From Mycolicibacterium nivoides (GTDB taxonomy: Bacteria; Actinomycetota; Actinomycetes; Mycobacteriales; Mycobacteriaceae), in the NCBI RefSeq assembly GCF_003855255.1, contig NZ_CP034072.1, positions 2,193,238-2,257,237 on the forward strand: a DNA stretch of 64,000 nucleotides, given 5' to 3'. Position numbers and translations under genes: made by a program. Under the pieces are notes generated by a model. That model saw only the letters and a list, made by a program, of their open reading frames with translations. It was not told the origin of the DNA and did not search any database. Positions 29,640 to 37,929 of this stretch are shown in pieces; position 1 is the stretch's first letter; every line of letters begins with the position of its first letter.

Positions 29640-30614
29640 ATGGCGGATCAGCTGAACTTCGGCCTCATCGGCACCGGGTGGATCGGCCGATTCCATGCCG
29701 AATCCCTGGCGTCCCGAGTACCAGGCGCCACCCTGGCCGCCGTCGCTGATCCGAATATCGAAGCGGCCCAATCGATCGGAGCGCCCCGCGCGTACGCCGA
29801 CCCACTGGAGCTGATCGGCGACAGCCGGATCGACGCGGTGGCCATCAGCTCCCCCGCCGCCACCCATGCCGCCCTCGTGGTGGCCGCCGCCGAGGCCGGT
29901 AAGCACGTCTTCTGCGAGAAGTCGATGGCCCTGACCCTGGACGACGCCGATCGTGCGATCCGCGCCGCCGAGCAGGCCGGCGTGGCGCTGCAGGTCGGTT
30001 TCAACCGTCGCTTCGCGAGCGACTTCGCCGCGGCCCGCGAGGCGATCGCGGCAGGCTCGATCGGTACACCCCAACTGCTGCGCTCCCTGACCCGCGACCC
30101 CGGCATCTCCGTGGAAGTCGCGGCCCGCGTCAAGCCCTGGACGATCTTCAACGAGACCCTGATCCACGATTTCGACACCTTGTGCTGGCTCAACCCCGGT
30201 GCGCGGGTGGTCGAGGTCTACGCGCAGGCAGCGGCATTGATACATCCGCAGTTCGCCGGGGACGGATTCCTGGACACGTCGGTGGTTCAGATTCGCTTCG
30301 ACAACGGGGCCTTCGGCACCGCCGAAGCCAGCTTCCAGGCCTCCTACGGCTACGACGTCCGCGGTGAGGTCTTCGGTTCAGAAGGCGTGCTGCTGGCGGG
30401 CCGGGCGCCCGAGCAGGCGGGCCGGCTCAACACCGAACTGTTCCACGACGCCTATGCGGCCCAATTCGTCCACTTCGTCGACAGCGTCAAGGCTGGCACG
30501 CAGCCGTCGGTCACCGGCCACGATGCTCGGATCGCGCTCGAAATCGCCTTGGCCGCGGCAGAATCCGTCCGCACCGGCGCACCGGTCGCGCTCGCGGACG
30601 CGGTGCGCTCATGA
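29640..30614 (+). CDS. Gfo/Idh/MocA oxidoreductase, inositol 2-dehydrogenase-like
   Basis: 324-residue NAD(P)-dependent dehydrogenase: GLIGTGWIGRFHAESL (about 8-23), catalytic lysine in FCEKSMALT, and QVGFNRRF and HDFDTLCWL as in IolG relatives. CGGGAG precedes the ATG by about 5 bp. First gene of a two-gene operon under the LacI operators. The NAD-binding start and cofactor region look complete; the substrate is probably a cyclitol or aldose. Confidence 0.88.
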   Translation: MADQLNFGLIGTGWIGRFHAESLASRVPGATLAAVADPNIEAAQSIGAPRAYADPLELIGDSRIDAVAISSPAATHAALVVAAAEAGKHVFCEKSMALTLDDADRAIRAAEQAGVALQVGFNRRFASDFAAAREAIAAGSIGTPQLLRSLTRDPGISVEVAARVKPWTIFNETLIHDFDTLCWLNPGARVVEVYAQAAALIHPQFAGDGFLDTSVVQIRFDNGAFGTAEASFQASYGYDVRGEVFGSEGVLLAGRAPEQAGRLNTELFHDAYAAQFVHFVDSVKAGTQPSVTGHDARIALEIALAAAESVRTGAPVALADAVRS

Positions 30615-31381
30615 CATTCGAACTCGCGATCTGCTCGGAGATGGTGTTCAGCGATCTCGACATCGTCGAACGGGCCCGGCGCATATGCGAACTCGGCTTC
30701 GCGGTGGAGATCTGGAGCTTCCACGACAAAGACCTCGATGCACTGGCCGCGACCGGCGCCCGGTTCTCATCGATGACCGGCTATCTGCACGGAGATCTCT
30801 ACGACCCGGCCGGCGCCCGCGAGGTGGTGCGTACCGCGCAGCAGGCCATCAAAGCCGCTGAGGTACTCGGGGTTCCGCGACTCGTCGTGCATCCGGGCGA
30901 GCTGGTCGACGGTCAGGCCGCCCGGCCCCGCCACCGGGTCACCGGCGACATGTGGTTCGCGGCGCTGCGGGGGCTGGAAGCGCTCGGTGAGCTGGGCGCC
31001 GAAGCCGGCGTCACGTTCTGTCTGGAAAATCTCAACACCATCGTCGACCATCCCGGGGTACCGCTGGCGCGCGCCAAGGACACCCTGGCGCTGATCGAAG
31101 CGGTCGACCACCCCAACGTCAAGATGATGCTCGACCTCTATCACGCCCAGATCGGTGAGGGAAACCTCGTCGACCTGGTGCGCCGGGCCGGGTCGGCGAT
31201 CGGCGAGATCCAGGTGGCCGACGTGCCGGGGCGTTGTGAGCCGGGGACGGGTGAGATTTACTATCCCGCCATAGCAAAGGCGTTGCGCGACAGCGGCTAC
31301 ACCGGGACCGTCGGCATGGAGGCCTACGCCTCCGGTGACAGCGTCGCGGCGCTGGAAGCCTTCCGAGCCGCGTTCTCTTGA
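30611..31381 (+). CDS. Hydroxypyruvate isomerase-like TIM-barrel protein
   Basis: 256-residue member of the Hyi family in the AP-endonuclease-2 fold. ENLNTIVDHPGVPL, MMLDLYHAQIGEGNL, EIQVADVPGRCEPGTGEI and VGMEAYASG carry the typical Glu/Asp/His metal ligands of hydroxypyruvate or 2-keto-sugar isomerases. Its ATG overlaps the dehydrogenase stop. It probably isomerises the keto product made by its operon partner. Distinct in sequence class from the IolE and IolH types here. Confidence 0.84.
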   Translation: MTFELAICSEMVFSDLDIVERARRICELGFAVEIWSFHDKDLDALAATGARFSSMTGYLHGDLYDPAGAREVVRTAQQAIKAAEVLGVPRLVVHPGELVDGQAARPRHRVTGDMWFAALRGLEALGELGAEAGVTFCLENLNTIVDHPGVPLARAKDTLALIEAVDHPNVKMMLDLYHAQIGEGNLVDLVRRAGSAIGEIQVADVPGRCEPGTGEIYYPAIAKALRDSGYTGTVGMEAYASGDSVAALEAFRAAFS

Positions 31382-31459
31382 TGCCCCACTGAGCATTGCG
31401 AGCGTGCCCGTTTCGGCGATGCGCCGCATTCCATGGTCCGCCGTGCGCACAATGGCGGA

Positions 31460-31969
31460 ATGTCCGAGGCATCCTTTCCGCACGGCGACTGGGGACGTGA
31501 CGACGTCTCGCCGATGTTCAAGCCGGTGTTCGCGTTCGCCGCATCCCCATTCGGCTCCAAGGTGATCCGCGCGATCGTGCCACTCGACAGGCGGGTGGTC
31601 GACCGCACGAAGGGTCGCTTCTCGTTGTTCGGACCGCTGTCGATGCCCGAACTGCTGTTGACCACGACCGGTCGAAAGTCCGGCCGGCCACGCACCTCCG
31701 TGCTCAGCTATGTCCACCAGGGCGACCGCCTACTGGTGATGGGCAGCAACTTCGGCCAGCAGCACCATCCGTCGTGGTCGAGCAATCTCGTCGCCGAACC
31801 ACAGGCTTCGATATCGATGGCAGGCCAGGACATCCCCATCGTCGCGACCGTGCTCTCCGGCGCCGAGCGCGACGCGGCCCTGCAGCGCTTTCTCGCCTAC
31901 CCGATGTACCGGGCCTACCAGACGCGCACCGACCGGGACATGCGGGTTTTCGCGCTGACGCGCAGATAG
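31460..31969 (+). CDS. Nitroreductase/quinone reductase, deazaflavin (F420)-dependent family
   Basis: 169-residue split-beta-barrel protein related to Ddn. LLLTTTGRKSGRPRTSVLSYV is the family phosphate-binding core (T-x-GRKSG-x-xR), followed by GSNFGQQHHPSWSSNLVAEP and the C-terminal YRAYQTRTDRDMRVFALTRR. Reduced F420-dependent quinone reduction is the family role. I chose the ATG at 31460 (MSEASFPHGDWG). It stands alone, 78 bp after the Hyi-like gene, and converges with the ABC importer operon. Confidence 0.88.
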   Translation: MSEASFPHGDWGRDDVSPMFKPVFAFAASPFGSKVIRAIVPLDRRVVDRTKGRFSLFGPLSMPELLLTTTGRKSGRPRTSVLSYVHQGDRLLVMGSNFGQQHHPSWSSNLVAEPQASISMAGQDIPIVATVLSGAERDAALQRFLAYPMYRAYQTRTDRDMRVFALTRR

Positions 31970-31973
31970 CACG

Positions 31974-32004
31974 GCGCCCCGCCTGCCGGTGGCCGACGGG
32001 GCGC
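31974..32004. terminator. Bidirectional hairpin terminator
   Basis: GCGCCCCG (31974-31981) pairs with CGGGGCGC (31997-32004), with an inner GCC/GGC stem. Located between the convergent nitroreductase and ABC ATPase genes. Confidence 0.65.
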
Positions 32005-32015
32005 TGAGGCGGAAA

Positions 32016-32831
32016 CTACCGGCGGAGCTCGTGGCTGAGCGCCTCAAGCTCGTTGCCGCCGGCCATCTCCTGGGTCAGGGTTTCCAGGGAGATCTCGTCG
32101 TAGGTGCAGTCCAACTTCTGCCGCCCGCGATTCAGCAGCACGAAATGGTCACCGACCATGTGTGCGTGGTGCGGGTTGTGGGTGATGAAGATGACCCCGA
32201 ACCCCTGTTCCTTGGCGGCCGTGATGTAGCGCAGCACCATGCCGGACTGCTTGACACCCAGCGCCGCCGTCGGCTCATCGAGGATCAGCACGCGGGCACC
32301 GAAGAAGATCGCCCGCGCGATCGCCACACACTGGCGCTGGCCACCCGACAGCGAGCCGATGGGCGCGTCGACATCGGGCAGGTCGATACCCATCTTGTGC
32401 AGCTCGGAAATGGTGGTCGCGCGCATCGCGGAAATGTCCAGCGACGGCAGGATGCCCTTCTTGCGCAACTCGTTACCGAGAAAGAAGTTGCGCCACACCG
32501 GCATCAGTGAGACCACCGCCAGGTCCTGGTAGACGGTCGCGATTCCGGCCTTGAGCGAGTCCTTGGGCGAGTCGAACACAGTCGGCGCGCCGTCGATCAG
32601 CAGCTCGCCCTCGCTGGGCTTGTGCAGGCCCGCGATGATCTTGATCAAGGTGGACTTACCGGCACCGTTGTCGCCGAGCACGCCCGTCACCTCGCCGGCA
32701 CCCACCCGCAGGTTGATGTCTTTGAGCGCAATGATGTTTCCGTAGCTCTTGCCCACGTGTTTGAGTTCGACCAGCGGCACCGCGCCGCCCGAGGGTGACT
32801 CCGCAATCGGGGCTTCAGCAGTTGTGCTCAT
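32016..32831 (-). CDS. Sugar/polyol ABC transporter, ATP-binding protein
   Basis: 271-residue single-domain ATPase: Walker A GDNGAGKST (53-61), Q-loop VYQD, signature LSGGQRQ (161-167), Walker B VLILDEPT (181-188) and the H-loop in FITHNP. Typical CUT2 (ribose-type) ATPases carry two fused nucleotide-binding domains of about 500 residues. This one has a single domain and must work as a homodimer. Last gene of the SBP-permease-ATPase operon. Confidence 0.93.
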   Translation of the reverse strand: MSTTAEAPIAESPSGGAVPLVELKHVGKSYGNIIALKDINLRVGAGEVTGVLGDNGAGKSTLIKIIAGLHKPSEGELLIDGAPTVFDSPKDSLKAGIATVYQDLAVVSLMPVWRNFFLGNELRKKGILPSLDISAMRATTISELHKMGIDLPDVDAPIGSLSGGQRQCVAIARAIFFGARVLILDEPTAALGVKQSGMVLRYITAAKEQGFGVIFITHNPHHAHMVGDHFVLLNRGRQKLDCTYDEISLETLTQEMAGGNELEALSHELRR

Positions 32832-32835
32832 CTAC

Positions 32836-33894
32836 TTACCTCTTCACCGCGTAGTTACGGACGACGTTGTTGGCGATCACCGCGAACAGCAGCATCCCGC
32901 CGAGGAAGAACTTGAACCAGTCCGGGTTCCACCCGGCGTAGACGATGCCCTGGTTGGTCATGCCGAAGATGAAGGCACCGATCAGCGTGCCGATCGCGGT
33001 GCCGTAGCCACCGGTGAGCAGGCAGCCACCGACCACCGCGGCGATGATGTAGAAGAACTCGTTACCGATGCCCTGACCGGACTGCACCGTGTTGAACGCG
33101 AACAACAGGTGCATGCCGACGAACCAGGCGCAGAAGCTCACCACCATGAAGAGGCCGATCTTCACCTTCGTGACCGGCACGCCAACGGCACGGGCGCTGT
33201 CCTGGTTACCGCCAACGGCGAAGATCCAGTTGCCGATCCGGGTCTTGAACAGCACATAGGTGGCGATGACGACGAACAGGATCCACCACAGCACGGTGAC
33301 GCGGACCGACACCCCGAGAATGTTGAACGACGAGGCGAATACGGCGCGGCCGGAATCGAATCCCTCCATGTCCGACACACTGGGGGTCGCGACCTGGCCG
33401 GACAGCAACTTGGTCACCGCCAGGTTGATGCCGGCGAGCATGAAGAAGGTGCTCAGCGTGATGAGGAACGACGGGATCTTGGTCTTCATCACCATGTAAC
33501 CGTTGAAGAAGCCGATCGCCAGGGCCATCACCAGCGCCAGGACCGCACCCGTCCACAGGTTCAGGTGAAGGTTGTACGACAGCATCGAGGCGGCCAGCGA
33601 AGCCGTGGTGACCGCGACGCCCGACGACAGATCGAACTCACCGCCGATCATCAGCACGCCCACCCCGACAGCCATGATGCCGATCGTCGAACTCGCATAG
33701 AGCACCGTGGCCAGGGCTTCCGGGGTCCGGAAGGGCGGAGCCACGATCAGGAACAGCACGAAGATGCCGATCGCACCGATCGCCGCACCCATCTCGGGAC
33801 GGATCAGTAAGCGCTGCAGCTTGTTCTGTTCCTTGACCCGCTCGTCGCGGACGACTTTGTGTGTCTCGAGGTTGAGGTCTGCCTGGGTACTCAT
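32836..33894 (-). CDS. Sugar/polyol ABC transporter, permease (CUT2/RbsC type)
   Basis: 352-residue membrane permease of the ribose/inositol class. A hydrophilic N-terminus (about 1-37) is followed by about ten hydrophobic segments, with GGEFDLSSGVAVTTASLAAS and TKIPSFLITLSTFFMLAGI as RbsC-type signatures. I chose the ATG at 33892-33894, 2 bp after the SBP stop. It is the only permease gene, so it should homodimerise. Confidence 0.93.
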   Translation of the reverse strand: MSTQADLNLETHKVVRDERVKEQNKLQRLLIRPEMGAAIGAIGIFVLFLIVAPPFRTPEALATVLYASSTIGIMAVGVGVLMIGGEFDLSSGVAVTTASLAASMLSYNLHLNLWTGAVLALVMALAIGFFNGYMVMKTKIPSFLITLSTFFMLAGINLAVTKLLSGQVATPSVSDMEGFDSGRAVFASSFNILGVSVRVTVLWWILFVVIATYVLFKTRIGNWIFAVGGNQDSARAVGVPVTKVKIGLFMVVSFCAWFVGMHLLFAFNTVQSGQGIGNEFFYIIAAVVGGCLLTGGYGTAIGTLIGAFIFGMTNQGIVYAGWNPDWFKFFLGGMLLFAVIANNVVRNYAVKR

Positions 33895-33896
33895 GG

Positions 33897-34883
33897 CTAG
33901 CGTGTCCCGTTCTTCGCGTACTCGGCGATCGCGTCGATATTGGTCTTGTCGATGAACGACGGACCGGTCAGCGTCGGCTGATTGCCACCGATGACGTTGC
34001 CGTTGTTGAGGTAGAGCCACAATGAGTCGACGGCGAGGTAACCCTGCAGGAACGGCTGCTGGTCGACGGCCCATTGGACGTCACCATTCTTGATCGCGTC
34101 GACCAGTGCGGCGTTGGTGTCGAATGTGCCGACCTTGGCCGAGCTACCGGAATTGCGTACCGACTGCACGGCGGTCGGCGCGAACGGCGCACCGAGCGTC
34201 ACCACGTAGTCGATCGACCGGTCCTGCTGCAGCTTGGCGGTGATGGTCGACTCGACCGACGGCATGTCCTTGCCGTTGACGTTGAGCGTCTCGGTACCGG
34301 GGAAGGTGTTCTTGACGCCGGCGCAGCGGGCTTCGAGGTCGACGTGGCCTTGTTCCTGGATAACGCACAGGACCTTCTTGGCGCCCTCTTCGGTGAGCCG
34401 CCGGCCCGCCTCCTGCCCCGCGATGTAACCGTCTTGACCGAAGTACTCCTTGACGCCGATCTTCTGCCAGGAATCGAGGCCGGCGTTGAACGCGACCGTG
34501 GGAATGCCTTTGCCCGTGGCATTTTCGATGGCGGCCTTCATTGCGTCCGGCTTGGCCAGCGTCACCGCGATGCCCTGCACACCGCTGTCCACGGCGGTCT
34601 GGACCAGGTTGGCCTGATTGGGCGCCTCGGGATCAGAGGAGTAGCGCAGCTCGATGTTGTCTTTCTTGGCCGCGGTCTCGGCGCCCTTGCGCACCAGGTC
34701 CCAGAAGGAGTCGCCGGGCACCTCGTGGGTGATCATCGCGATGGTGGCCCGAGGGGTGTCGACGGTTCCGCCGCCCATTCCGCCACCGGTATCCCGCGGC
34801 TTTCCGCCGGTGCTGGAGCACGCGCCGGCGCCCATGACCAGCACACCCGCCGCAGCTACCACCGCGAGCCGACTGAACCTCAT
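33897..34883 (-). CDS. Sugar/polyol ABC transporter, substrate-binding lipoprotein
   Basis: 328-residue exported receptor. The signal peptide ends in a lipobox (VMGAGACSS, Cys at about 22) and is followed by a glycine-rich linker and a type-I PBP fold (TIAMITHEVPGDSFWDLVRKGAE, DSGVQGIAVTLAKPDAM, TFDTNAALVDAIKNG). First gene of the importer operon. Its promoter region contains an operator shared with iolC, so the ligand is probably myo-inositol or an analogue; that is inferred from regulation. Confidence 0.92.
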   Translation of the reverse strand: MRFSRLAVVAAAGVLVMGAGACSSTGGKPRDTGGGMGGGTVDTPRATIAMITHEVPGDSFWDLVRKGAETAAKKDNIELRYSSDPEAPNQANLVQTAVDSGVQGIAVTLAKPDAMKAAIENATGKGIPTVAFNAGLDSWQKIGVKEYFGQDGYIAGQEAGRRLTEEGAKKVLCVIQEQGHVDLEARCAGVKNTFPGTETLNVNGKDMPSVESTITAKLQQDRSIDYVVTLGAPFAPTAVQSVRNSGSSAKVGTFDTNAALVDAIKNGDVQWAVDQQPFLQGYLAVDSLWLYLNNGNVIGGNQPTLTGPSFIDKTNIDAIAEYAKNGTR

Positions 34884-34954
34884 TGCTTCTCCTTGCCATC
34901 GACGTCACCGGGTGCTTGTGCGTCTGGGTGACAAGCGACACGGCCTCGCAGTCG

Positions 34955-34983
34955 ATGTAATACCGCTCACAATCGAATGTCAA
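34955..34983 (-). promoter_or_regulatory. Importer operon promoter
   Basis: On the minus strand TTGACA (34983-34978) is a perfect -35. A -10 is present as TTACAT (34960-34955, 17-bp spacer) or TATTAC (34962-34957, 15-bp). The -35 lies inside the GntR operator, which fits repression by occlusion. Confidence 0.6.
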
Positions 34984-35000
34984 GACTTTGTTCTGACATT
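34976..35000. promoter_or_regulatory. GntR (IolR-type) operator, importer copy
   Basis: Inverted arms AATGTCA (34976-34982) and TGACATT (34994-35000) separated by 11 bp. Read on the minus strand, the 25-bp element agrees at 22 of 25 positions with the element in front of iolC. Each arm also approximates, from memory, the C. glutamicum IolR half-site KGWCHTRACA. Confidence 0.8.
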
Positions 35001-35107
35001 AGGACTGCATATCAAATGCTCGGAAGCGGCGTGGCCGATCCCGCACCACCGGCGGTGAGCGACGCCAGTGCGTCAAAACATGCAGGGAAACAACGACTTT
35101 GGGAGAT

Positions 35108-35851
35108 CTAGCGATCGACGAGGGTGGTGTCGAAGTAATACCGCGATGCACGGTAGGCGTGGCTTCCGTACTCGACGACGCGTCCGGAATCGTCGAATGC
35201 CGTCCGTTCCATCACCAGCAGCGGGGCCTTCGGCTTCTCGTCGAGCAGCTTCGCCTCATCCCGCTCCGCAGCCTTGGCGCCGATGCGCTGCTGAGCCAAC
35301 CGGATGTGCACCCCACGGGAGCGCAGCGACTGGTACAAACCGGCCCGCTCGAGTTCATCGCGATCCGGCGCGATCGAAGCGGGAAGGTAGTTGGTCATCA
35401 GCGCCAGCGGTTGACCGCCGGACATTCGCAGCCGGCGCATCGTCACCACCTCGCTGCCCGCTTGCAGGTTGAGCCGTTCGGCAATCTCGTCGGACGCCGG
35501 ACCCACGGCGTACTCGAGCACCTTGGTGGCCGGTTCCTGGCCGGCCCGCGCAAGATCGTCGAACAGACTGGTCAGCTTGACGGGGCGATGCACCGGGGTC
35601 TGCACCACCTGGGTGCCCACACCGCGCTTGCGAACCAGCAGTCCCTTGTCGACCAGTTCCTGAATCGCGCGGCGTGTCGTCGGCCGGGACAGACTGAGCC
35701 GGCTGGCCAGTGCCAACTCGTTTTCGAAACGATCCCCCGGCTTGAGTTGCCCATCCAGGATTGCCTTTTCGAAGACCTGAGCCACCTGGAAGTACAGCGG
35801 CACCGGACTCGAACGGTCGAGCTCCACTGACAACGTCGGGGTCACGTTCAC
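35108..35851 (-). CDS. iolR: GntR-family (HutC/UTRA) regulator of inositol genes
   Basis: 247-residue regulator: winged HTH at about 18-85 (PLYFQVAQVFEKAILDGQL...LSRPTTRRAIQELVDKGLL) and a UTRA ligand-binding domain from about 105 (RLRMSGGQPLALMTNYLP, YRASRYYFDTTLVDR at the end). It starts with GTG. It lies between the importer operon and iolC, both of which carry its probable operator. The iolR name is assigned by context and by resemblance to the GntR-type IolR of corynebacteria. Confidence 0.82.
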   Translation of the reverse strand: MNVTPTLSVELDRSSPVPLYFQVAQVFEKAILDGQLKPGDRFENELALASRLSLSRPTTRRAIQELVDKGLLVRKRGVGTQVVQTPVHRPVKLTSLFDDLARAGQEPATKVLEYAVGPASDEIAERLNLQAGSEVVTMRRLRMSGGQPLALMTNYLPASIAPDRDELERAGLYQSLRSRGVHIRLAQQRIGAKAAERDEAKLLDEKPKAPLLVMERTAFDDSGRVVEYGSHAYRASRYYFDTTLVDR

Positions 35852-35925
35852 TCCAATCCTCTGTCCTCCGCGCGCAGTTCGCCGGGAGTGATTGTTCAGA
35901 GTACCTGCTTATGACTGAAAGTAAG

Positions 35926-35950
35926 AATGTCCGAACAAAGTCTTGACAGC
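35926..35950. promoter_or_regulatory. GntR (IolR-type) operator, iolC copy
   Basis: AATGTCC (35926-35932) and TGACAGC (35944-35950) flank an 11-bp centre identical to that of the importer copy but in inverted genomic orientation. It contains TTGACA (35943-35948), a perfect -35 for iolC, although no clear -10 follows. It lies about 75 bp upstream of the GntR start, so it may also autoregulate. Confidence 0.78.
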
Positions 35951-36041
35951 ACCTGGTGACGGGGAGCACAGTCGACACCGACACCAGGCGCGCTCGTCGT
36001 CGCCGGAACGCACATACGCACATCGCACTCGGGAGTCAGTC

Positions 36042-37052
36042 GTGACCGATAACGCCAGCCAGCCATTCGACGTCATCGCCATCGGGCGCAGCGGCGTCGA
36101 CGTGTATCCGTTGCAGGTCGGGGTGGGGCTTGACCAGGTGGAATCGTTCGGAAAATTCCTCGGTGGCAGCGCCGCCAACGTGGCAGTCGCCGCGGCCCGG
36201 CTGGGCGATCGCACCGCGCTGATCTCCGGGGCCGGCGACGACCCCTTCGGCCGGTTCGTCCGCGACGAGCTGGCCCGGCTGGGTGTCGACAACCGGTATG
36301 TCAGCACCCATGGCGAGTACCCGACGCCGGTGACCTTCTGCGAGATCTTCCCGCCCGACAACTTCCCGTTGTACTTCTACCGCAAACCGTCGGCACCCGA
36401 CCTGCAGATCAGTCCCACCGAACTCGACCTGGACGCCATCCGTACCGCTCGCCTGTACTGGTCGACGGTGACCGGCCTGTCCGAAGAGCCCAGCCGCAGT
36501 GCGCACTTTGCAGCCTGGTCGGCTCGGGATGAGCGCTTGCGCGAAGACAATCGGCACAGCTCGAGAGCCCCTTTGACCGTTCTCGACCTCGACTACCGGC
36601 CGATGTTCTGGGAAACACCGGCCGCGGCCACCGAGCAGGTTCAGCGAGCGTTGCGGCACGTCACGGTGGCGGTCGGAAATCGCGAGGAGTGCGAGATCGC
36701 CGTCGGTGAGACCAGCCCGCACAAGGCTGCCGACGCCCTACTCGACCTCGGCGTGGAACTGGCGATCGTCAAGCAGGGGCCGCGCGGTGTACTGGGCAAG
36801 ACCAAGCAGAGCTCGGTCACCGTGCCGCCCAACGAGGTTGATGTCATCAACGGGCTCGGTGCCGGAGATGCCTTCGGTGGCAGCCTGATTCATGGCCTGC
36901 TCCGCAACTGGCCGCTGGAGAAGACCCTGCGCTACGCCAACGCCGCCGGGGCCATCGTCGCATCCCGGCTCGAATGCTCGACCGCGATGCCGACCGCCGT
37001 GGAGGTGGCCGACCTCGCCGAACAAACCGCCGTGGAGGCTGTCAATGTCTAA
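36042..37052 (+). CDS. iolC: 5-dehydro-2-deoxygluconokinase
   Basis: 336-residue PfkB kinase phosphorylating 5-dehydro-2-deoxy-D-gluconate in the myo-inositol pathway. FDVIAIGRSGVDVYPLQVG at the N-terminus, FGKFLGGSAANVAVAAARLG, and NGLGAGDAFGGSLIHG with the catalytic Asp are all typical of IolC. I chose the GTG at 36042-36044 with GGGAG 6-7 bp upstream. First gene of iolC-aldolase-iolB-iolD-iolE; its end overlaps the next gene by 8 bp. Confidence 0.94.
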   Translation: MTDNASQPFDVIAIGRSGVDVYPLQVGVGLDQVESFGKFLGGSAANVAVAAARLGDRTALISGAGDDPFGRFVRDELARLGVDNRYVSTHGEYPTPVTFCEIFPPDNFPLYFYRKPSAPDLQISPTELDLDAIRTARLYWSTVTGLSEEPSRSAHFAAWSARDERLREDNRHSSRAPLTVLDLDYRPMFWETPAAATEQVQRALRHVTVAVGNREECEIAVGETSPHKAADALLDLGVELAIVKQGPRGVLGKTKQSSVTVPPNEVDVINGLGAGDAFGGSLIHGLLRNWPLEKTLRYANAAGAIVASRLECSTAMPTAVEVADLAEQTAVEAVNV

Positions 37053-37929
37053 ACCCACCGTGTGCACGGACTACGCCGCGATCACCGAACTCCGGGCGTC
37101 CGAGCCCGGCACGATCGCCGCGGCGTGGCAGCACCGCACCACCCGGCCGGCCGTGCGCGGTGACGGCAAGCTCATGATCGTCGCGGCCGACCATCCGGCC
37201 CGCGGCGCACTCGCCGTCGGGTCGCGGCCCACCGCGATGAACAGCCGCACCGACCTGCTCGACCGGCTGTGCGCCGCACTCGCCGACCCGGGGGTCGACG
37301 GTGTGCTGGCGACTGCAGACATCCTCGATGATCTCCTGCTGCTCGGCGCGCTGGAGGACAAGGTGGTGTTCTCCTCGTTCAACCGGGGCGGACTGGCAGG
37401 GTCGTCCTTCGAGCTCGACGATCGGATGACAGGAGCCACCGCGGCATCGACTGCCACCGCCCGGATGAACGGCGGAAAGATGTTGTGCCGCATCGATCTC
37501 GACGATCCCGGCACGGTAGCCACGCTGGCGTCCTGCGCCCAGGCGGTCGATGCGCTCGCCGCACACGGCCTGGTGGCCATGCTGGAGCCGTTCATGTCCA
37601 GCCGGGTCGATGGCAAGGTACGCAACGACCTGTCCCCCGACGCGGTGATCAAGTCGGTACACATCAGCCAGGGGCTGGGCTCGACCTCGGCCTACACCTG
37701 GATGAAGCTGCCCGTCGTCGACGAGATGGATCGAGTGATGGAGTCGACGACCTTGCCGACCCTCCTGCTCGGCGGTGATCCGACCGATCCCGACAAGGCA
37801 TTCGCGTCCTGGGAGAAGGCGCTGACCCTGCCGGCCGTGCGGGGCCTGATCGTGGGGCGCACCCTGCTGTATCCGCCCGATGACGACGTCAGTTCAGCGG
37901 TCGCGACCGCCGTGAAGTTGGTGAGGTGA
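37045..37929 (+). CDS. Cgl0159-family (beta/alpha)8 protein, probable IolJ-type aldolase
   Basis: 294-residue TIM-barrel protein of the family found next to iolC in actinobacteria. Motifs seen: MIVAADHPARGALAVG, LLLLGALEDKVVFSSFNRGGLAGSSFE written in parts here (VVFSSFNRGGL), MLEPFMSSRVDG, VIKSVHISQGLGSTSAYTWMK and VRGLIVGRTLLYPPD. The fold and lysine positions fit a DeoC/LacD-like Schiff-base aldolase. It would supply cleavage of 6-phospho-5-dehydro-2-deoxygluconate, since no classical iolJ is present; that role is inferred from position. Confidence 0.85.
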   Translation: MSKPTVCTDYAAITELRASEPGTIAAAWQHRTTRPAVRGDGKLMIVAADHPARGALAVGSRPTAMNSRTDLLDRLCAALADPGVDGVLATADILDDLLLLGALEDKVVFSSFNRGGLAGSSFELDDRMTGATAASTATARMNGGKMLCRIDLDDPGTVATLASCAQAVDALAAHGLVAMLEPFMSSRVDGKVRNDLSPDAVIKSVHISQGLGSTSAYTWMKLPVVDEMDRVMESTTLPTLLLGGDPTDPDKAFASWEKALTLPAVRGLIVGRTLLYPPDDDVSSAVATAVKLVR

